A stretch of DNA of 60,140 bases, from the NCBI GenBank assembly GCA_947627985.1, contig CANQYD010000008.1, positions 1 to 60,140 on the forward strand, read 5' to 3'. Positions 17,216 through 26,316 of the stretch are shown here, piece by piece. The notes under the pieces are model-generated. The model ran no database searches. It saw only the letters and a list, made by a program, of their open reading frames with translations, and was not told the origin of the DNA. The translations under genes were made by a program, and so were the position numbers. Positions within the stretch are counted from its first letter, which is position 1. Every line of letters starts with the position of its first letter. This stretch comes from an uncultured Clostridia bacterium (GTDB lineage Bacteria; Bacillota; Clostridia; Oscillospirales; Ruminococcaceae).

Positions 17216-17435
17216 AGCCGAGCGAAGCGAGGCTCATAAGCCCCCTCTCCCTTGGGAGAGGGGGTTGGGGGTGAGGGGAAACCGGAGGGGTGTGGGGAAC
17301 CCCGCAGGGGTGCCCCACAGAGCCGAGCGAAGCGAGGCTAAGCCCCTCCCCTCGGGGAGGGGTTGGGGTGGGGGAAAGCCGGAGGGGCGTGGGGAACCCC
17401 GCAGGGGTGCCCCACAGAGCCGAGCGAAGCGAGGC
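17216..17435. repeat. Tandem G/C-rich repeat, about 100 bp period
   Basis: AGCCGAGCGAAGCGAGGCT recurs at 17216, 17321 and 17418, periods of 105 and 97 bases. Each unit also contains a C-run/G-run hairpin and GTGGGGAACCCCGCAGGGGT followed by GCCCCACAG. The same pieces appear at 20083 and, inverted, at 49363. Confidence 0.85.
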
Positions 17436-17779
17436 AAAATAGCAGTGCACTTTATAAAACAACTTTGTACCGCATAGCTTGGAAATAGGGCAAGCCCCGA
17501 TAACATGCAAGCACCACATACCCGCCGCACCCTTTTAAAAGTTGTTATGGCGCGGGATTGGGCGCTCCTGCCAACCCATATCAGAAGCAGCAGGTAAAAG
17601 ATAACCTCTAACTTCTTCCCTCTTCCCTCTATCTCGCTATTCTACCACATCCCCCCTCAATTTTCAACCGAAATTTAAGAATAATCCCGCAAAATTCCGA
17701 AAAAATTCATAAAACAGTCACACTTGCACCCATAAAACGCGCTATAATTAAAATATACCAATTTACAGGGGGAATTTTT

Positions 17780-18454
17780 ATGCCGAGAATTCTTATCGTG
17801 GACGACGAGGCGAAAATCCGCGAGGTCGTCAAGGAATATGCCGCGTTCGAGGGCTATGAGGTCGTCGAAGCCGCAGACGGAATGGAAGCTGTCGAAAAGG
17901 TCCGGGAGGATCAGAATTTCGACTGCATAATCATGGATATCATGATGCCCAAATTAGACGGCTACTCCGCCTGCAAGGAGATCAAAAAGATACGCAATAT
18001 ACCCGTCATCATGCTCTCGGCAAGAGGCGAGGAGTATGACAAACTCTTCGGCTTCGAGGTCGGTATCGACGATTATGTCGTGAAGCCCTTCTCACCGAAA
18101 GAACTGATGGCAAGGATAAAAGTCGCCATCAAGCGTTCCTCAAAAGAGCCTTCCGAAGATATCATCAGGTACAAGGGTCTTGTCATAAACTTTGCGGCGC
18201 GCGACGTCATCATCGACGGCAAGCGCGCGCAGATGACTCCGAAGGAATACGATATCCTCTTTTTCCTCGCCAAGAATATGAACATCGCGATGAGCCGCGA
18301 AAAGCTTCTTGAAGAGGTCTGGGGATTTGATTTTTACGGCGATGACCGAACCGTCGATACGCATATCAAAATGCTGAGAAACAGCTTGGGACCGTATCGC
18401 GACCTCATCGTCACGCTTCGCGGAATGGGGTATAAATTTGACAACATCAGATAA
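17780..18454 (+). CDS. OmpR/PhoB-family response regulator
   Basis: 224 aa. The receiver domain is complete: acidic pair Asp8/Asp9 in ILIVDDE, phospho-acceptor Asp53 in CIIMDIMMPKLDG, Ser80 in IMLSARG and Lys102 in YVVKPFSP. The C-terminal winged helix ends with the typical DDRTVDTHIKMLRNSLG and GMGYKF. It acts as a DNA-binding regulator switched by the kinase whose gene overlaps its 3' end. GGGGGA lies about six bases before the ATG; a TATAAT is present at 17743-17748 but without a good -35. Confidence 0.93.
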   Translation: MPRILIVDDEAKIREVVKEYAAFEGYEVVEAADGMEAVEKVREDQNFDCIIMDIMMPKLDGYSACKEIKKIRNIPVIMLSARGEEYDKLFGFEVGIDDYVVKPFSPKELMARIKVAIKRSSKEPSEDIIRYKGLVINFAARDVIIDGKRAQMTPKEYDILFFLAKNMNIAMSREKLLEEVWGFDFYGDDRTVDTHIKMLRNSLGPYRDLIVTLRGMGYKFDNIR

Positions 18455-19862
18455 ATCCCGCCGGGCTCTGACGGTCCGCTCCACCATCTGGGTGTACTTC
18501 GCCGTCTTTACCGCCGCGATCCTCGTGATCGTCTGGTTCTTTCAGGTATTCACTTTAAATCGCTATTATGAGATGTCCACGCGCTCCAAAATCTACAAGA
18601 TCGCATCAGCCATCTCCCAGCAGTTCGACGACGAATACCCTTTCTCAATACGCGACGTCGTCGAGGACCTCGCATATAACAACACCGCGACCATCGTCAT
18701 CACCGACTTAAACGGCAACGCAAAAGTCGCGGCTGATTTCATGGGAGGATTTTCGGTGCTGACCGCAGACGGCGGCTTCCGGCTCTTTAAATACCGCCAG
18801 GACGTCCTGAAAAGCTCCACCGGCAGATATATGTCCGAGACCACCAACGAGCGCTTCGGCACCACCGAATACCTCTACGGCGAGAAGCTCCACGACGACT
18901 ACATCACCTTCATCAACACCTCCACCGAGCCGATCGGTCCCACGGTCGAGATCATCAAAGAGCAGCTGATCTTCATATCCTTCATGACGTTTTTCATGGC
19001 GCTGTTTATCTCGCTGATGCTCTCAAACCGCCTCTCAAGACCTTTCAAGCGGCTGACAGAGTCCGCCGAAACGCTTGCCTCGGGGGATTATAACGTCCGC
19101 TTCGAGGGGGGAGGATACGCCGAGGTCAACGAACTCTCCGACGCCCTTAACTACGCCGCTTCCGAGATATCAAAAGTCGACAGCCTGAGAAACGATCTCA
19201 TCGCAAACGTCTCCCACGACCTGCGTACCCCGCTAACCATGATAAAAGCCTATGCGGAGATGATCAGGGACCTCTCGGGAGACAATCCCGAAAAGCGAAA
19301 CGAGCACCTCGCCGTCATCATCGACGAATCGGACAGGCTCTCGGAGCTGGTGAACAATCTCCTCGAGCTTTCAAAGCTTCAGAACGGCGCGATCGAGCTC
19401 GAGCGGCACCAATTTTCCGTTCAGGAATTTATCTCTTCGGCGCTTTCGAGGTATGAAGTGCTTGCCGAGCGCGGGGGATATGAATTTGAGTATCAATCCG
19501 ACGACGACGTCATCTGCTACGGCGACGAGTCGAGGCTTGCACAGGTGCTCTACAACTTTATCAACAATGCGGTCAACTATTCGGGCGACTCCAAGAAGAT
19601 CATAATCCGCCAGAAAAATCTCAAAGACACCGTCAGGATCGAGGTTATCGACTTCGGCGTGGGGATCGCGAAAGACCGCCTGCCGCAGATTTTTGACAGA
19701 TATTACCGCGACGAGCGAACCAAGCGCGACGTCGTCGGCTCGGGGCTCGGGCTGTCGATCGTCAAGGAAATCATGCGCCTGCACGGGCTGAGGTTCGGCG
19801 TTCAGAGCGAGCTCGGCAAGGGCTCGACGTTTTGGTTTGAGATGAAGAGGATGGGCGAATAG
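18438..19862 (+). CDS. Membrane sensor histidine kinase
   Basis: 474 aa from a TTG at 18438, overlapping the response regulator by 17 bases; no ATG precedes TM1, so the TTG is the likely start. Order: TM1 (about 16-38), an extracytoplasmic sensor of about 135 residues, TM2 (about 176-197), HAMP (LSRPFKRLTESAETLASGDY), then His260 in LIANVSHDLRTPL, the N box NFINNAVNYS, G1 DFGVGIAKD and G2 GSGLGLSIV. Forms a two-component pair with the preceding gene. The signal is unknown; the large transporter cluster lies next to it on the other strand. The stop codon TAG lies in the first unit of a heptad repeat. Confidence 0.92.
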   Translation: MTTSDKSRRALTVRSTIWVYFAVFTAAILVIVWFFQVFTLNRYYEMSTRSKIYKIASAISQQFDDEYPFSIRDVVEDLAYNNTATIVITDLNGNAKVAADFMGGFSVLTADGGFRLFKYRQDVLKSSTGRYMSETTNERFGTTEYLYGEKLHDDYITFINTSTEPIGPTVEIIKEQLIFISFMTFFMALFISLMLSNRLSRPFKRLTESAETLASGDYNVRFEGGGYAEVNELSDALNYAASEISKVDSLRNDLIANVSHDLRTPLTMIKAYAEMIRDLSGDNPEKRNEHLAVIIDESDRLSELVNNLLELSKLQNGAIELERHQFSVQEFISSALSRYEVLAERGGYEFEYQSDDDVICYGDESRLAQVLYNFINNAVNYSGDSKKIIIRQKNLKDTVRIEVIDFGVGIAKDRLPQIFDRYYRDERTKRDVVGSGLGLSIVKEIMRLHGLRFGVQSELGKGSTFWFEMKRMGE

Positions 19863-19902
19863 AGGGTAGAAGGCAGAGGTCAGAGGGCAGAAGTCAGATT
19901 TT
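19862..19902 (+). repeat. Heptad tandem repeat following the kinase gene
   Basis: Six 7-base units of the form GARGKCA (gagggta, gaaggca, gaggtca, gagggca, gaagtca, gattttg), starting on the kinase stop codon. Confidence 0.8.
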
Positions 19903-19920
19903 GTACAATGCCTGCTAAAA

Positions 19921-20130
19921 GACAAGACAAATTTAGGATCAAGCCCTTTTTAAAGGGCTTGCGGAATCCAAGGGCGGAGCCCTTGGTCGCGCTCCGCAGA
20001 GCGCGAAATTCCCGCAAAAAGGACAGCGAGAGCTGTCCTTTTTGCTTTTATCGTTCAAAAGAGGGCGACGAAGTCGCCCGGGAGCCGAGCGAAGCGAGAC
20101 GGGAGCCCCCTCTCCCTTTAGGGAGAACAG
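19921..20130 (+). repeat. Modular hairpin repeat block A, copy 2 (with bidirectional terminator)
   Basis: Fills most of the 356-base gap between convergent genes. Contains TTTAGGATCAAGCCC with the AAGCCC/GGGCTT palindrome (19941-19960), stems CCAAGGGC/GCCCTTGG (19968-19986) and CGCGCTC/GAGCGCG (19989-20005), AAAAAGGACAGC/GCTGTCCTTTTT (20016-20043), GGGCGAC/GTCGCCC (20063-20079), and then GAGCCGAGCGAAGCGAG. TTGCGGAAT before the two middle stems pairs with ATTCCCGCAA after them (one bulge), so the pair forms a three-way junction. Confidence 0.85.
20016..20043. terminator. Bidirectional terminator within repeat block A copy 2
   Basis: 12-bp stem AAAAAGGACAGC/GCTGTCCTTTTT with a GAGA loop; A-run and T-run flanks allow termination of both the kinase gene (plus) and the transporter cluster (minus). 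Confidence 0.7.
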
Positions 20131-20218
20131 CTGTGTGTGAGGACAAAATCCCCAAAAAGGAAGCGCCCCTCCCCACCTCAAGAGCGCCTCTTCGTAATAT
20201 TTGCCTCAAATTATACTC

Positions 20219-20575
20219 TCAGTATTCCCTTTTCCTCCCCTGCGTCCCGATAAACATATAAATTATCCACCCCACCGCGGTGCCGATATAAAACGCCGCG
20301 GGGTACATCGAAATCGCAAGGATCGCTATCCCCAAGATCAGCGAGCCGAGGGCGTCCCAGTCGGAAAGCCCAAAGGCGGCGGCGATAAACCCGCCTCCCG
20401 CCAGCGCCATAATCGCGATGACGACCTTCCCGAATATCGTCGGTATCAGCTTCACCGGCATGCTCTTCGCGAACATGCAAAAGAGAATCTGAATCCCCAC
20501 CCCTGCCGCAAAAATTCCTCCCTCGGTCGCGGCAAAGATCATTCTGCCGAAAATGTCCGAATCGGTAAACTGCAT
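20219..20575 (-). CDS. Small integral membrane protein, last gene of the transporter cluster
   Basis: 118 aa, mostly hydrophobic, with about four membrane segments (around residues 15-35, 45-65, 72-90 and 93-110) and a basic end. No family recognised. The ATG has GGGAGG about six bases before it and lies 12 bases after the stop of the FtsX-type permease gene, so it closes the minus-strand operon. It may be an accessory subunit of that permease. Confidence 0.7.
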   Translation of the reverse strand: MQFTDSDIFGRMIFAATEGGIFAAGVGIQILFCMFAKSMPVKLIPTIFGKVVIAIMALAGGGFIAAAFGLSDWDALGSLILGIAILAISMYPAAFYIGTAVGWIIYMFIGTQGRKREY

Positions 20576-20587
20576 ACTTTCCTCCCG

Positions 20588-23401
20588 TCAGTCCTCGCCG
20601 AGTTTCAGCGCTTTGTTGATGTTGATCTGCTTGATCAGCCTCGCGATCACAATGAACCCGACCAGCAGCATGATAAGAACGATCACATATAGCTTGATAT
20701 AGTCGCTGCGCTGGGAGATCACCCTGAACGGCGGCACCTGATCGGTGACGTTGTAGAGCACTTGGAACAGCGGCACGAAGATGTCCGAAGCGATACCGCC
20801 GATGATTATCGACAGGAAGATCGACACGCCGGACACCAAGACCTGCTCGTAGACGATCATCGCGATGATTTCTCTAAAGCTCATTCCCATCGCCCGCAAA
20901 ATGCCGAACTGAAGCGTCCTTCCCTTGATCGAGAGGATCCAGTAGATCAGGAAGCCGATGAAGCACATCGCCATTATCGTGATGAACCCGAGGGTCAGCG
21001 CGCCGTTCACGCCTTGCAGGACGGCGTCCGTCTTTGAGGAGATGATGAGCTGCGAGGCGACGTCAAGGCGGGTCGCGACGATATCGCGGTCGATTACGTC
21101 CTGATAAAGTTTTGAGATATCCGCGCCGTCCTCAAGCTTGAGCCAGACTTCGTAGGGCTCGGTGATGGTCATTATCGACATGTAGTCGTAGTTTAATATC
21201 ACGAAATCCCGGTATTCTCCGGCTGAATTCTTGTCGTAGGGATTCAGCGCGGGCCAATAGTCCACAATCGCGACGACCACCGTCTCGAACCAATCGTTTC
21301 TCGCCCACTTTATTTCGAGGACGTCGCCCAGCTTTATCCCCGACTTATCGGCGTAGGATTTTGAGATGATGATGCCGTCCTGGCACTCGTTTAAAGCGTT
21401 GATATAGTTGTTTATGTGCGACGGCAGGAGGTCTGAGCGGAACCATGCGACCTTCGCAAACTGGTCCGGGATTATCGCCATCGCGTGCACGTCCGGGGTG
21501 GTCTTTTCATCATAGCGAAGCTGCACCGCGTCTCTTTGGAACACCGGTGTCGCGAGCTCAACCCCCGAGAGAGTGGAATATCTTTCAAAATCAGGTTCGG
21601 TATACTGCGTGGTCGAGCTGTCTTCACCCGTCTCGGGATCGACGACCTTCACGCGGCTCGTCTTCCAAGCTTCGGTGATGACCGCGTCGGCGCCGAGATT
21701 ATACCTGATCCTGTCCTCGGTATTTCTGTTTATAGCCCTCGCGGTATTTGCAGAGAAAATCCCGAGCGCGACAGTCAGAATCAGGAAGATCATGATGAAC
21801 TTCTCCCGACCCGTCGAGCTTCTGCCGATGTTGTTTAGGGATATATATGCCGCCGGGGACCAGCGCTTTTTGCCGATCCGGTAGACGAGACGGATAAAGT
21901 AGGGATAAATCCTCACGCACAAAAGCGCCGCGCCTAAGATAAATACCGTCGAAGCCGCAAACATCAGCGGGTTCATCGTCGAGGACGTATCCACAATGCC
22001 CTGACTGATGAGGTTGTCGTTCAGCCTGTTATACCACCAGAGCCACGCGATCGGCAGGACTATGCAGAAAATATCAAGGAATGAGCGCTGCCAGAAGGGC
22101 TTTTTCTGCTCGTGGGCTTTGGACTGCTTGTGCGCGACGATTGAGACCCTCGAAGCCGGGATTATCGGCAGAAGAGTCGTCACAAAGAACACTCCGACTG
22201 CGGCAAGGGCATATCCGAAAGCCGTCAGCGAGAGTTTTGCATGGAGCGCCGGGCGGTTCACAAATTCGAGGAAGCCGTTCGATACTCCCAAAATATTGCA
22301 GAGCCCGAGCCCCACAAAAGGTCCGACCAGAGCCGCGATCGCGCCTAAAATCAGCGTTTCATATGCATAAATTCTCAAAATCTGCCAGCTCGAAGCGCCT
22401 CGGGATTTTAACATCGCGATCTCGTTTCGTTCGCTCTCAATATTTAACTGCGATACCATAAAGAGGTAGAATATCAGCATCAATATGACCGGGATATCGA
22501 GCATGAGAAGGATATATTTTAAGGACGCCGCCTTTTTGGCATAATCCTCCAAGACCGCCTGAGCCGGGACCTCGAAGGTCGCGTTGTCGTCGTCATACTG
22601 ATCTTTCTGCACCTCGAAGCGGTTTCTGACGTGCTCGATGACGTTCATGTCCATGTGCTGGTAGTCGATGATGATACGGACATCAACCTGATTTAAATTC
22701 ACAACTCCCGTTAAAATCACGTCGTCGGTAAGCGTGTTAAAGTCGCAGAATACGGTGTTATCGTATTCCGTCAAGCCCTCCGACCAGTATGTGTCGTTCG
22801 GGTCCGAAAGCTCAAACACGCCCACTACCTTGATCTTGACGGTGTCGCCGGGGCTTAGAATATTTGTGACCTCATAGACGGTGTCCGGCATCATCTGAGC
22901 CGTCTGGAGGGCGCGCTCGGTGCATATCACCTCATAGACGCCGTCGGACGTCTTTCCCGGCTCGAACATGCGACCCGTTTTTATGCTGACATGATCGCCG
23001 ATGTCGGTCATTCCGCCTAACTTGACAAGCGGACGGTCCCCCTCGGTCTCGATGTTGGTGATGTATAAATAGGCGTCGGAAGTGTAGCACTTGTGCGTGA
23101 GATATGGCACAAGAAGATCGTTAAATCTATTAACCGCCTTGGCGTAAATGTCGTGGACGGTGTTTCTCTGCCTGACGGCGTTGGAGCCGGAGATTATGGT
23201 CTTCGAGACGGCGTAAACTCCGGGATATTCCCCCGTCTCCTCCTGATATGCCTGCATGTCCTTGATGAGCATTCTCTGTAAGGACGCGTGCATGTAGATG
23301 GGTATCGTGCTGGTCATGGCTGTCGCCATGATGAAGCCGATCAGCAGGCAGATGACCATCCATTTTGTGTTTCGCATCTTGCGAATCAAAAGAGTGAGCA
23401 T
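20588..23401 (-). CDS. FtsX/MacB-like ABC transporter permease
   Basis: 937 aa. An N-terminal anchor (KWMVICLLIGFIMATAMT, about 14-31) is followed by a large extracytoplasmic region, three membrane segments (about 303-325, 352-375 and 395-420), a second large external domain and a C-terminal FtsX domain with three more segments. The motif before the FtsX helices (NEIAMLKSRGASSWQI and LQFGILRAMGMSFREI) is the cytoplasmic coupling helix typical of the MacB/LolC/FtsX class, present twice. Such permeases act with a LolD-type ATPase by mechanotransmission. The adaptor lipoprotein gene is 31 bases upstream, and the matching ATPases are the first two genes of the cluster. Confidence 0.85.
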   Translation of the reverse strand: MLTLLIRKMRNTKWMVICLLIGFIMATAMTSTIPIYMHASLQRMLIKDMQAYQEETGEYPGVYAVSKTIISGSNAVRQRNTVHDIYAKAVNRFNDLLVPYLTHKCYTSDAYLYITNIETEGDRPLVKLGGMTDIGDHVSIKTGRMFEPGKTSDGVYEVICTERALQTAQMMPDTVYEVTNILSPGDTVKIKVVGVFELSDPNDTYWSEGLTEYDNTVFCDFNTLTDDVILTGVVNLNQVDVRIIIDYQHMDMNVIEHVRNRFEVQKDQYDDDNATFEVPAQAVLEDYAKKAASLKYILLMLDIPVILMLIFYLFMVSQLNIESERNEIAMLKSRGASSWQILRIYAYETLILGAIAALVGPFVGLGLCNILGVSNGFLEFVNRPALHAKLSLTAFGYALAAVGVFFVTTLLPIIPASRVSIVAHKQSKAHEQKKPFWQRSFLDIFCIVLPIAWLWWYNRLNDNLISQGIVDTSSTMNPLMFAASTVFILGAALLCVRIYPYFIRLVYRIGKKRWSPAAYISLNNIGRSSTGREKFIMIFLILTVALGIFSANTARAINRNTEDRIRYNLGADAVITEAWKTSRVKVVDPETGEDSSTTQYTEPDFERYSTLSGVELATPVFQRDAVQLRYDEKTTPDVHAMAIIPDQFAKVAWFRSDLLPSHINNYINALNECQDGIIISKSYADKSGIKLGDVLEIKWARNDWFETVVVAIVDYWPALNPYDKNSAGEYRDFVILNYDYMSIMTITEPYEVWLKLEDGADISKLYQDVIDRDIVATRLDVASQLIISSKTDAVLQGVNGALTLGFITIMAMCFIGFLIYWILSIKGRTLQFGILRAMGMSFREIIAMIVYEQVLVSGVSIFLSIIIGGIASDIFVPLFQVLYNVTDQVPPFRVISQRSDYIKLYVIVLIMLLVGFIVIARLIKQININKALKLGED

Positions 23402-23432
23402 TTTCGTTCCTCCGAAGGAAAATTGTCAAAAT

Positions 23433-24476
23433 TTATCTGATGATCACCTCGTCGCCCTCTTCAAGCCCGGAAGTTATTTCGACAAGCGAGCCGCTCTGGA
23501 GCCCGAGGGTGACGTTTACCTGCGTGCGCTGGTTGTCCTTGAACACATAGACGCACTTCACGCCGTCGACGGTCTTGACAAGGTTTGCCGAGATCACGAT
23601 GACGTCCTTCCTCTCGTCTAATACAAGAAGCGTGTCGGCGATGTTTCCGACGGACGAGCTCTCGGGGATCATGTCGTTGAACCTGACGGTCACGGCGTCT
23701 GTGGGTGCCGTTAAGATATCTTCGCCGTTTTCATCTTTTAAGGGTCCGCCCGAGGCTTCGTCCCACTGCTCTCCGGTGGTATTTCCGACGATGGTGCCGT
23801 CAAAATATTCTCCTTCGTATCTTATCTTGATGGGTCTGCCGACCATGAATTCCTCTTTTTCGTCGGGGTCGATCTTGATATAAAGATCGGTCACGTCGAT
23901 GACCTTTACGACCGTCACGCCGGGGTTTACCCAGTCGCCGGGGGAACATGTCAGAACATACGACACCGTTCCCGACACCCCGGAATAGAGCTTAGCAGCC
24001 TCTTTTTCGTCATAGAGCTTGTCGAGATCATTCTGCATAAGCTCGACGTCCAAAAGCTCCTTAGCCTTGACGTTTTCGCTCTCGTGCTTTTCGACCGCGA
24101 TGTCGTACTCAAGCTGCTCCCGATAGAGCTCTTTTTCCTTTCTTGCGATGTTGCTGTCAAGCTCATACGTCTCGAATTCGGCTAAGAGCTGACCTTCCTC
24201 GACGGTGTCGCCCGCATGGACGTAGACTGCCTTGATGTTTCCTCCCACGTCCTGAAATCTCGCGTTATATTCGGTGCCGGAAGCGATCGCGCCCGGGGTG
24301 AGTATCTGCTTTGTGAGATCGCGCCTGGTGGCGGCGGTGGTGGTGTAGGAGACCTCGTTCTCCCTGACTACCGGCGCTTCCAGGAGCTCCTCCTCTTCGG
24401 GAAGGAAATAGCACCCGCTCGCCGAGAAAATTACGGCTCCCGCGATAGCTGCGAGCATGATTCTGTTAAGCTTCAT
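23433..24476 (-). CDS. MacA/HlyD-like efflux adaptor lipoprotein
   Basis: 347 aa from the second ATG (AGGAGG six bases upstream). Lipoprotein signal with lipobox SASGC at about residue 22. Then the standard adaptor layout: a biotinyl-lipoyl half (NIKAVYVHAGDTVEEGQLLAEFE), a helical hairpin (about 105-150), the second lipoyl half (SGVSGTVSYVLTCSPGDWV) and beta-barrel domains ending in SGLEEGDEVIIR. It would join the FtsX-type permease encoded next to form a MacAB-like complex at the outer face of the membrane. The gap to the GH26 gene upstream holds a heptad repeat. Confidence 0.87.
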   Translation of the reverse strand: MKLNRIMLAAIAGAVIFSASGCYFLPEEEELLEAPVVRENEVSYTTTAATRRDLTKQILTPGAIASGTEYNARFQDVGGNIKAVYVHAGDTVEEGQLLAEFETYELDSNIARKEKELYREQLEYDIAVEKHESENVKAKELLDVELMQNDLDKLYDEKEAAKLYSGVSGTVSYVLTCSPGDWVNPGVTVVKVIDVTDLYIKIDPDEKEEFMVGRPIKIRYEGEYFDGTIVGNTTGEQWDEASGGPLKDENGEDILTAPTDAVTVRFNDMIPESSSVGNIADTLLVLDERKDVIVISANLVKTVDGVKCVYVFKDNQRTQVNVTLGLQSGSLVEITSGLEEGDEVIIR

Positions 24477-24514
24477 AATCATCCTCCTAAAGATGCTCCC
24501 GAATCGGTCGCATC

Positions 24515-24556
24515 AAGAAATCAGAAATCGGATATCGGATATCGGATATCGGAATT
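24515..24556 (-). repeat. Heptad tandem repeat between GH26 and adaptor genes
   Basis: Six 7-base units: aagaaat, cagaaat, then cggatat three times and cggaatt. The cleanest heptad tract of the window. Confidence 0.85.
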
Positions 24557-24589
24557 TCAAGGTGCCGCCTTCGTCGGCATATTTTAAAT

Positions 24590-26203
24590 TCAGTAATCTA
24601 TCTCATCTTTGGTGATGACGGTGTCCGCGGAATAGAAGATATCCCAGTCGTACGCCGGCATGAACATCTCGGAAAGCTCGCCGTCCAGCTCGGAATAAAT
24701 CCCCGAAAAGACCGAGCAGAATAGCCAGCGGCAGTTGTCGCGGGACATTTGGTCAGGGCTCGGAAGCTCGGCGCATTCGCTGATCGCAGCGGGTTTTGAG
24801 CTTATCCTCTGGGCTTCGAGCATGAATTCCACCCCGCTTCTTGAGCCGTCGTAGCCCTCGGGATAGTAAAGATCATACGAGACGATGTCGGCATAGTCGT
24901 CGCCGGGGTAAAACGCCTCGTCCTCGCCGTTCCAGATGAAGATGAGATTGTCGAGCCCGTGATAGAAATCGAGCCGATCGAATATCAGGCGGTATAGCCA
25001 GAGATAGCTTTCGGCGTCCTGACCCCACCAGAAAAGCCCGTTGCCGGCCTCGGGAAGCGGTCTGAACAGGACGGGAATTTTCTCGTCGCGAAGCCTTTTT
25101 AGTTGGATAGCGACAAGATCGATCCCGTCGATCACCATCAGCGTTTCGGTGGAGATGTCTCCCGCCTTATATCGCTCGTTGAGGGCTCCGCCGTCCATCG
25201 AAGCGATGTCGAGATCGGTCACGGCTTTTTTGAGATCGAAGCCGTTTTCGAGATACAGTGAACCTCCCATCTCCCAGTACCAGCTGTAGCCGACGATCCC
25301 GCCGTCCTCAGCCCAATCAAGGGCAAGCTCGATGTCGCCCGAGTCGTCGCCGGAAGAATATCCCATCAGCTCACCGAAGCGTATCGCCGGGTACTTGCCG
25401 ATCGCGTTATAGACGGCGTCTATCTCGGCGTTCGAGCCTTGGGAGCACTGCTGCGCGGAAAGGGTCTTATCGCCGTATAATCCGCTTAAATATTTATACA
25501 GATTTTTTGCAGCCCTCAGAGGGCTTTCGTTGACGGGCTTCGTACCTACGTCGTACTCCAAATCTTCGGCGCTTGTCGATGATTCAATGAGCACGCAGTC
25601 AAGATATGCTCTGCCGTCAAAATCCCCCAAAACAAGGGTATGAGCCCCCGCTGAGAGGTATATATTGTCAAATTTCAGCGAGACAAAGCCCTCGGACGGC
25701 TCTATCTCAAAGCTCTGCGACAAATTCGAGCCCTCGCATACTATGCTCCCCTCGGCTCCCGCGTCGGAGGAGGCTCTTAGGGTGAAGCTGTAGTGCTGAT
25801 CAGAGGGCACCGCGATGTCCAAAACGGCGCAGGCGCCCATGCCGGAGCATGCCAAAGTCCCCGAGCCGGAATACCCCGCGGGAAGGTCGGTTATCTCCCC
25901 CGAGATCGGTTTGAAGTCCTCAAATTCATAGAGCTTGCTGAAATCCTTGTGTTCGATGCTGTAGTCCGCGACTTCGTAGACGTCCGGGACCGGGGTCGTC
26001 GCCTCGGTCGGCGGTATCGGCATTGTCACCGGAGGATTCGTCGCGGTGGTCTCCTCCGTCGTCGTGACGGGTTCGGTCGTGAGATCGGTACCCGTGGTTA
26101 TGCTGTTTTCCGTCGTGATCATGCCGCTTTGCTCTTCGGTCTGATTTGAACATCCAGATAAAATCAGCGCGCAGCATAATATCACGGAAAGAAATCTTCT
26201 CAT
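24590..26203 (-). CDS. GH26 (beta-mannanase-like) lipoprotein with a carbohydrate-binding-like N-domain
   Basis: 537 aa from an ATG with AGGGGA upstream; an earlier in-frame start would spoil the signal. Lipobox ILSGC, then a Thr/Pro/Glu linker (TTEPVTTTEETT), a beta-rich domain of about 140 residues resembling a CBM (DFKPISGEITDLPAGYSGSG) and a TIM-barrel. GH26 motifs are visible: LSAQQC near the barrel start, the acid/base region VLFRPLPEAGNGLFWWG and the nucleophile region AAISECAELPSPDQ. GH26 enzymes cleave beta-1,4-mannans, beta-1,3-xylan or related glycans; the substrate is not certain here. Surface-anchored, and embedded in a transporter operon, consistent with glycan capture. Confidence 0.85.
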   Translation of the reverse strand: MRRFLSVILCCALILSGCSNQTEEQSGMITTENSITTGTDLTTEPVTTTEETTATNPPVTMPIPPTEATTPVPDVYEVADYSIEHKDFSKLYEFEDFKPISGEITDLPAGYSGSGTLACSGMGACAVLDIAVPSDQHYSFTLRASSDAGAEGSIVCEGSNLSQSFEIEPSEGFVSLKFDNIYLSAGAHTLVLGDFDGRAYLDCVLIESSTSAEDLEYDVGTKPVNESPLRAAKNLYKYLSGLYGDKTLSAQQCSQGSNAEIDAVYNAIGKYPAIRFGELMGYSSGDDSGDIELALDWAEDGGIVGYSWYWEMGGSLYLENGFDLKKAVTDLDIASMDGGALNERYKAGDISTETLMVIDGIDLVAIQLKRLRDEKIPVLFRPLPEAGNGLFWWGQDAESYLWLYRLIFDRLDFYHGLDNLIFIWNGEDEAFYPGDDYADIVSYDLYYPEGYDGSRSGVEFMLEAQRISSKPAAISECAELPSPDQMSRDNCRWLFCSVFSGIYSELDGELSEMFMPAYDWDIFYSADTVITKDEIDY

Positions 26204-26228
26204 AAAAAATCCCCTGTAAATAACCGTC

Positions 26229-26260
26229 AAAACCTGCCGCTTGAATGAAACGGCAGGTTT
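26229..26260 (-). terminator. Internal terminator between permease and GH26 genes
   Basis: Perfect 10-bp stem AAACCTGCCG/CGGCAGGTTT with an 11-base loop; read on the minus strand it ends in TTTT. It would reduce expression of the GH26, adaptor and FtsX genes relative to the upstream half. Confidence 0.65.
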
Positions 26261-26316
26261 ATCAGGTTGCAGTTTCGATATTTCATATCCCCGGATATCA
26301 GCGGGTTTTCGGGATA

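Larger units (their letters stand above)
16815..17779. other. Large divergent intergenic region packed with modular repeats
   Basis: About 965 bases between the divergent mtnN and response-regulator genes with no credible gene. Holds a heptad tract (16834-16880), repeat block A copy 1 (16891-17040), a copy of the repeat C core (about 17065-17105), two long G/C-rich hairpins, a tandem repeat of about 100 bp (17216-17435) and a second heptad tract (17608-17642). The frames that are open here (up to 164 codons) run through hairpin repeats in low-complexity Pro/Arg and are not genes. Confidence 0.8.

Noticed and set aside
17216-17435. CRISPR array
   Set aside because: Periods are about 100 bases, with repeat and spacer not separable and only two to three units; no cas genes nearby.
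17025-17530. Overlapping open frames on both strands between mtnN and the response regulator
   Set aside because: They run through G/C-rich hairpin repeats with Pro/Arg low complexity and change between copies of the repeat.
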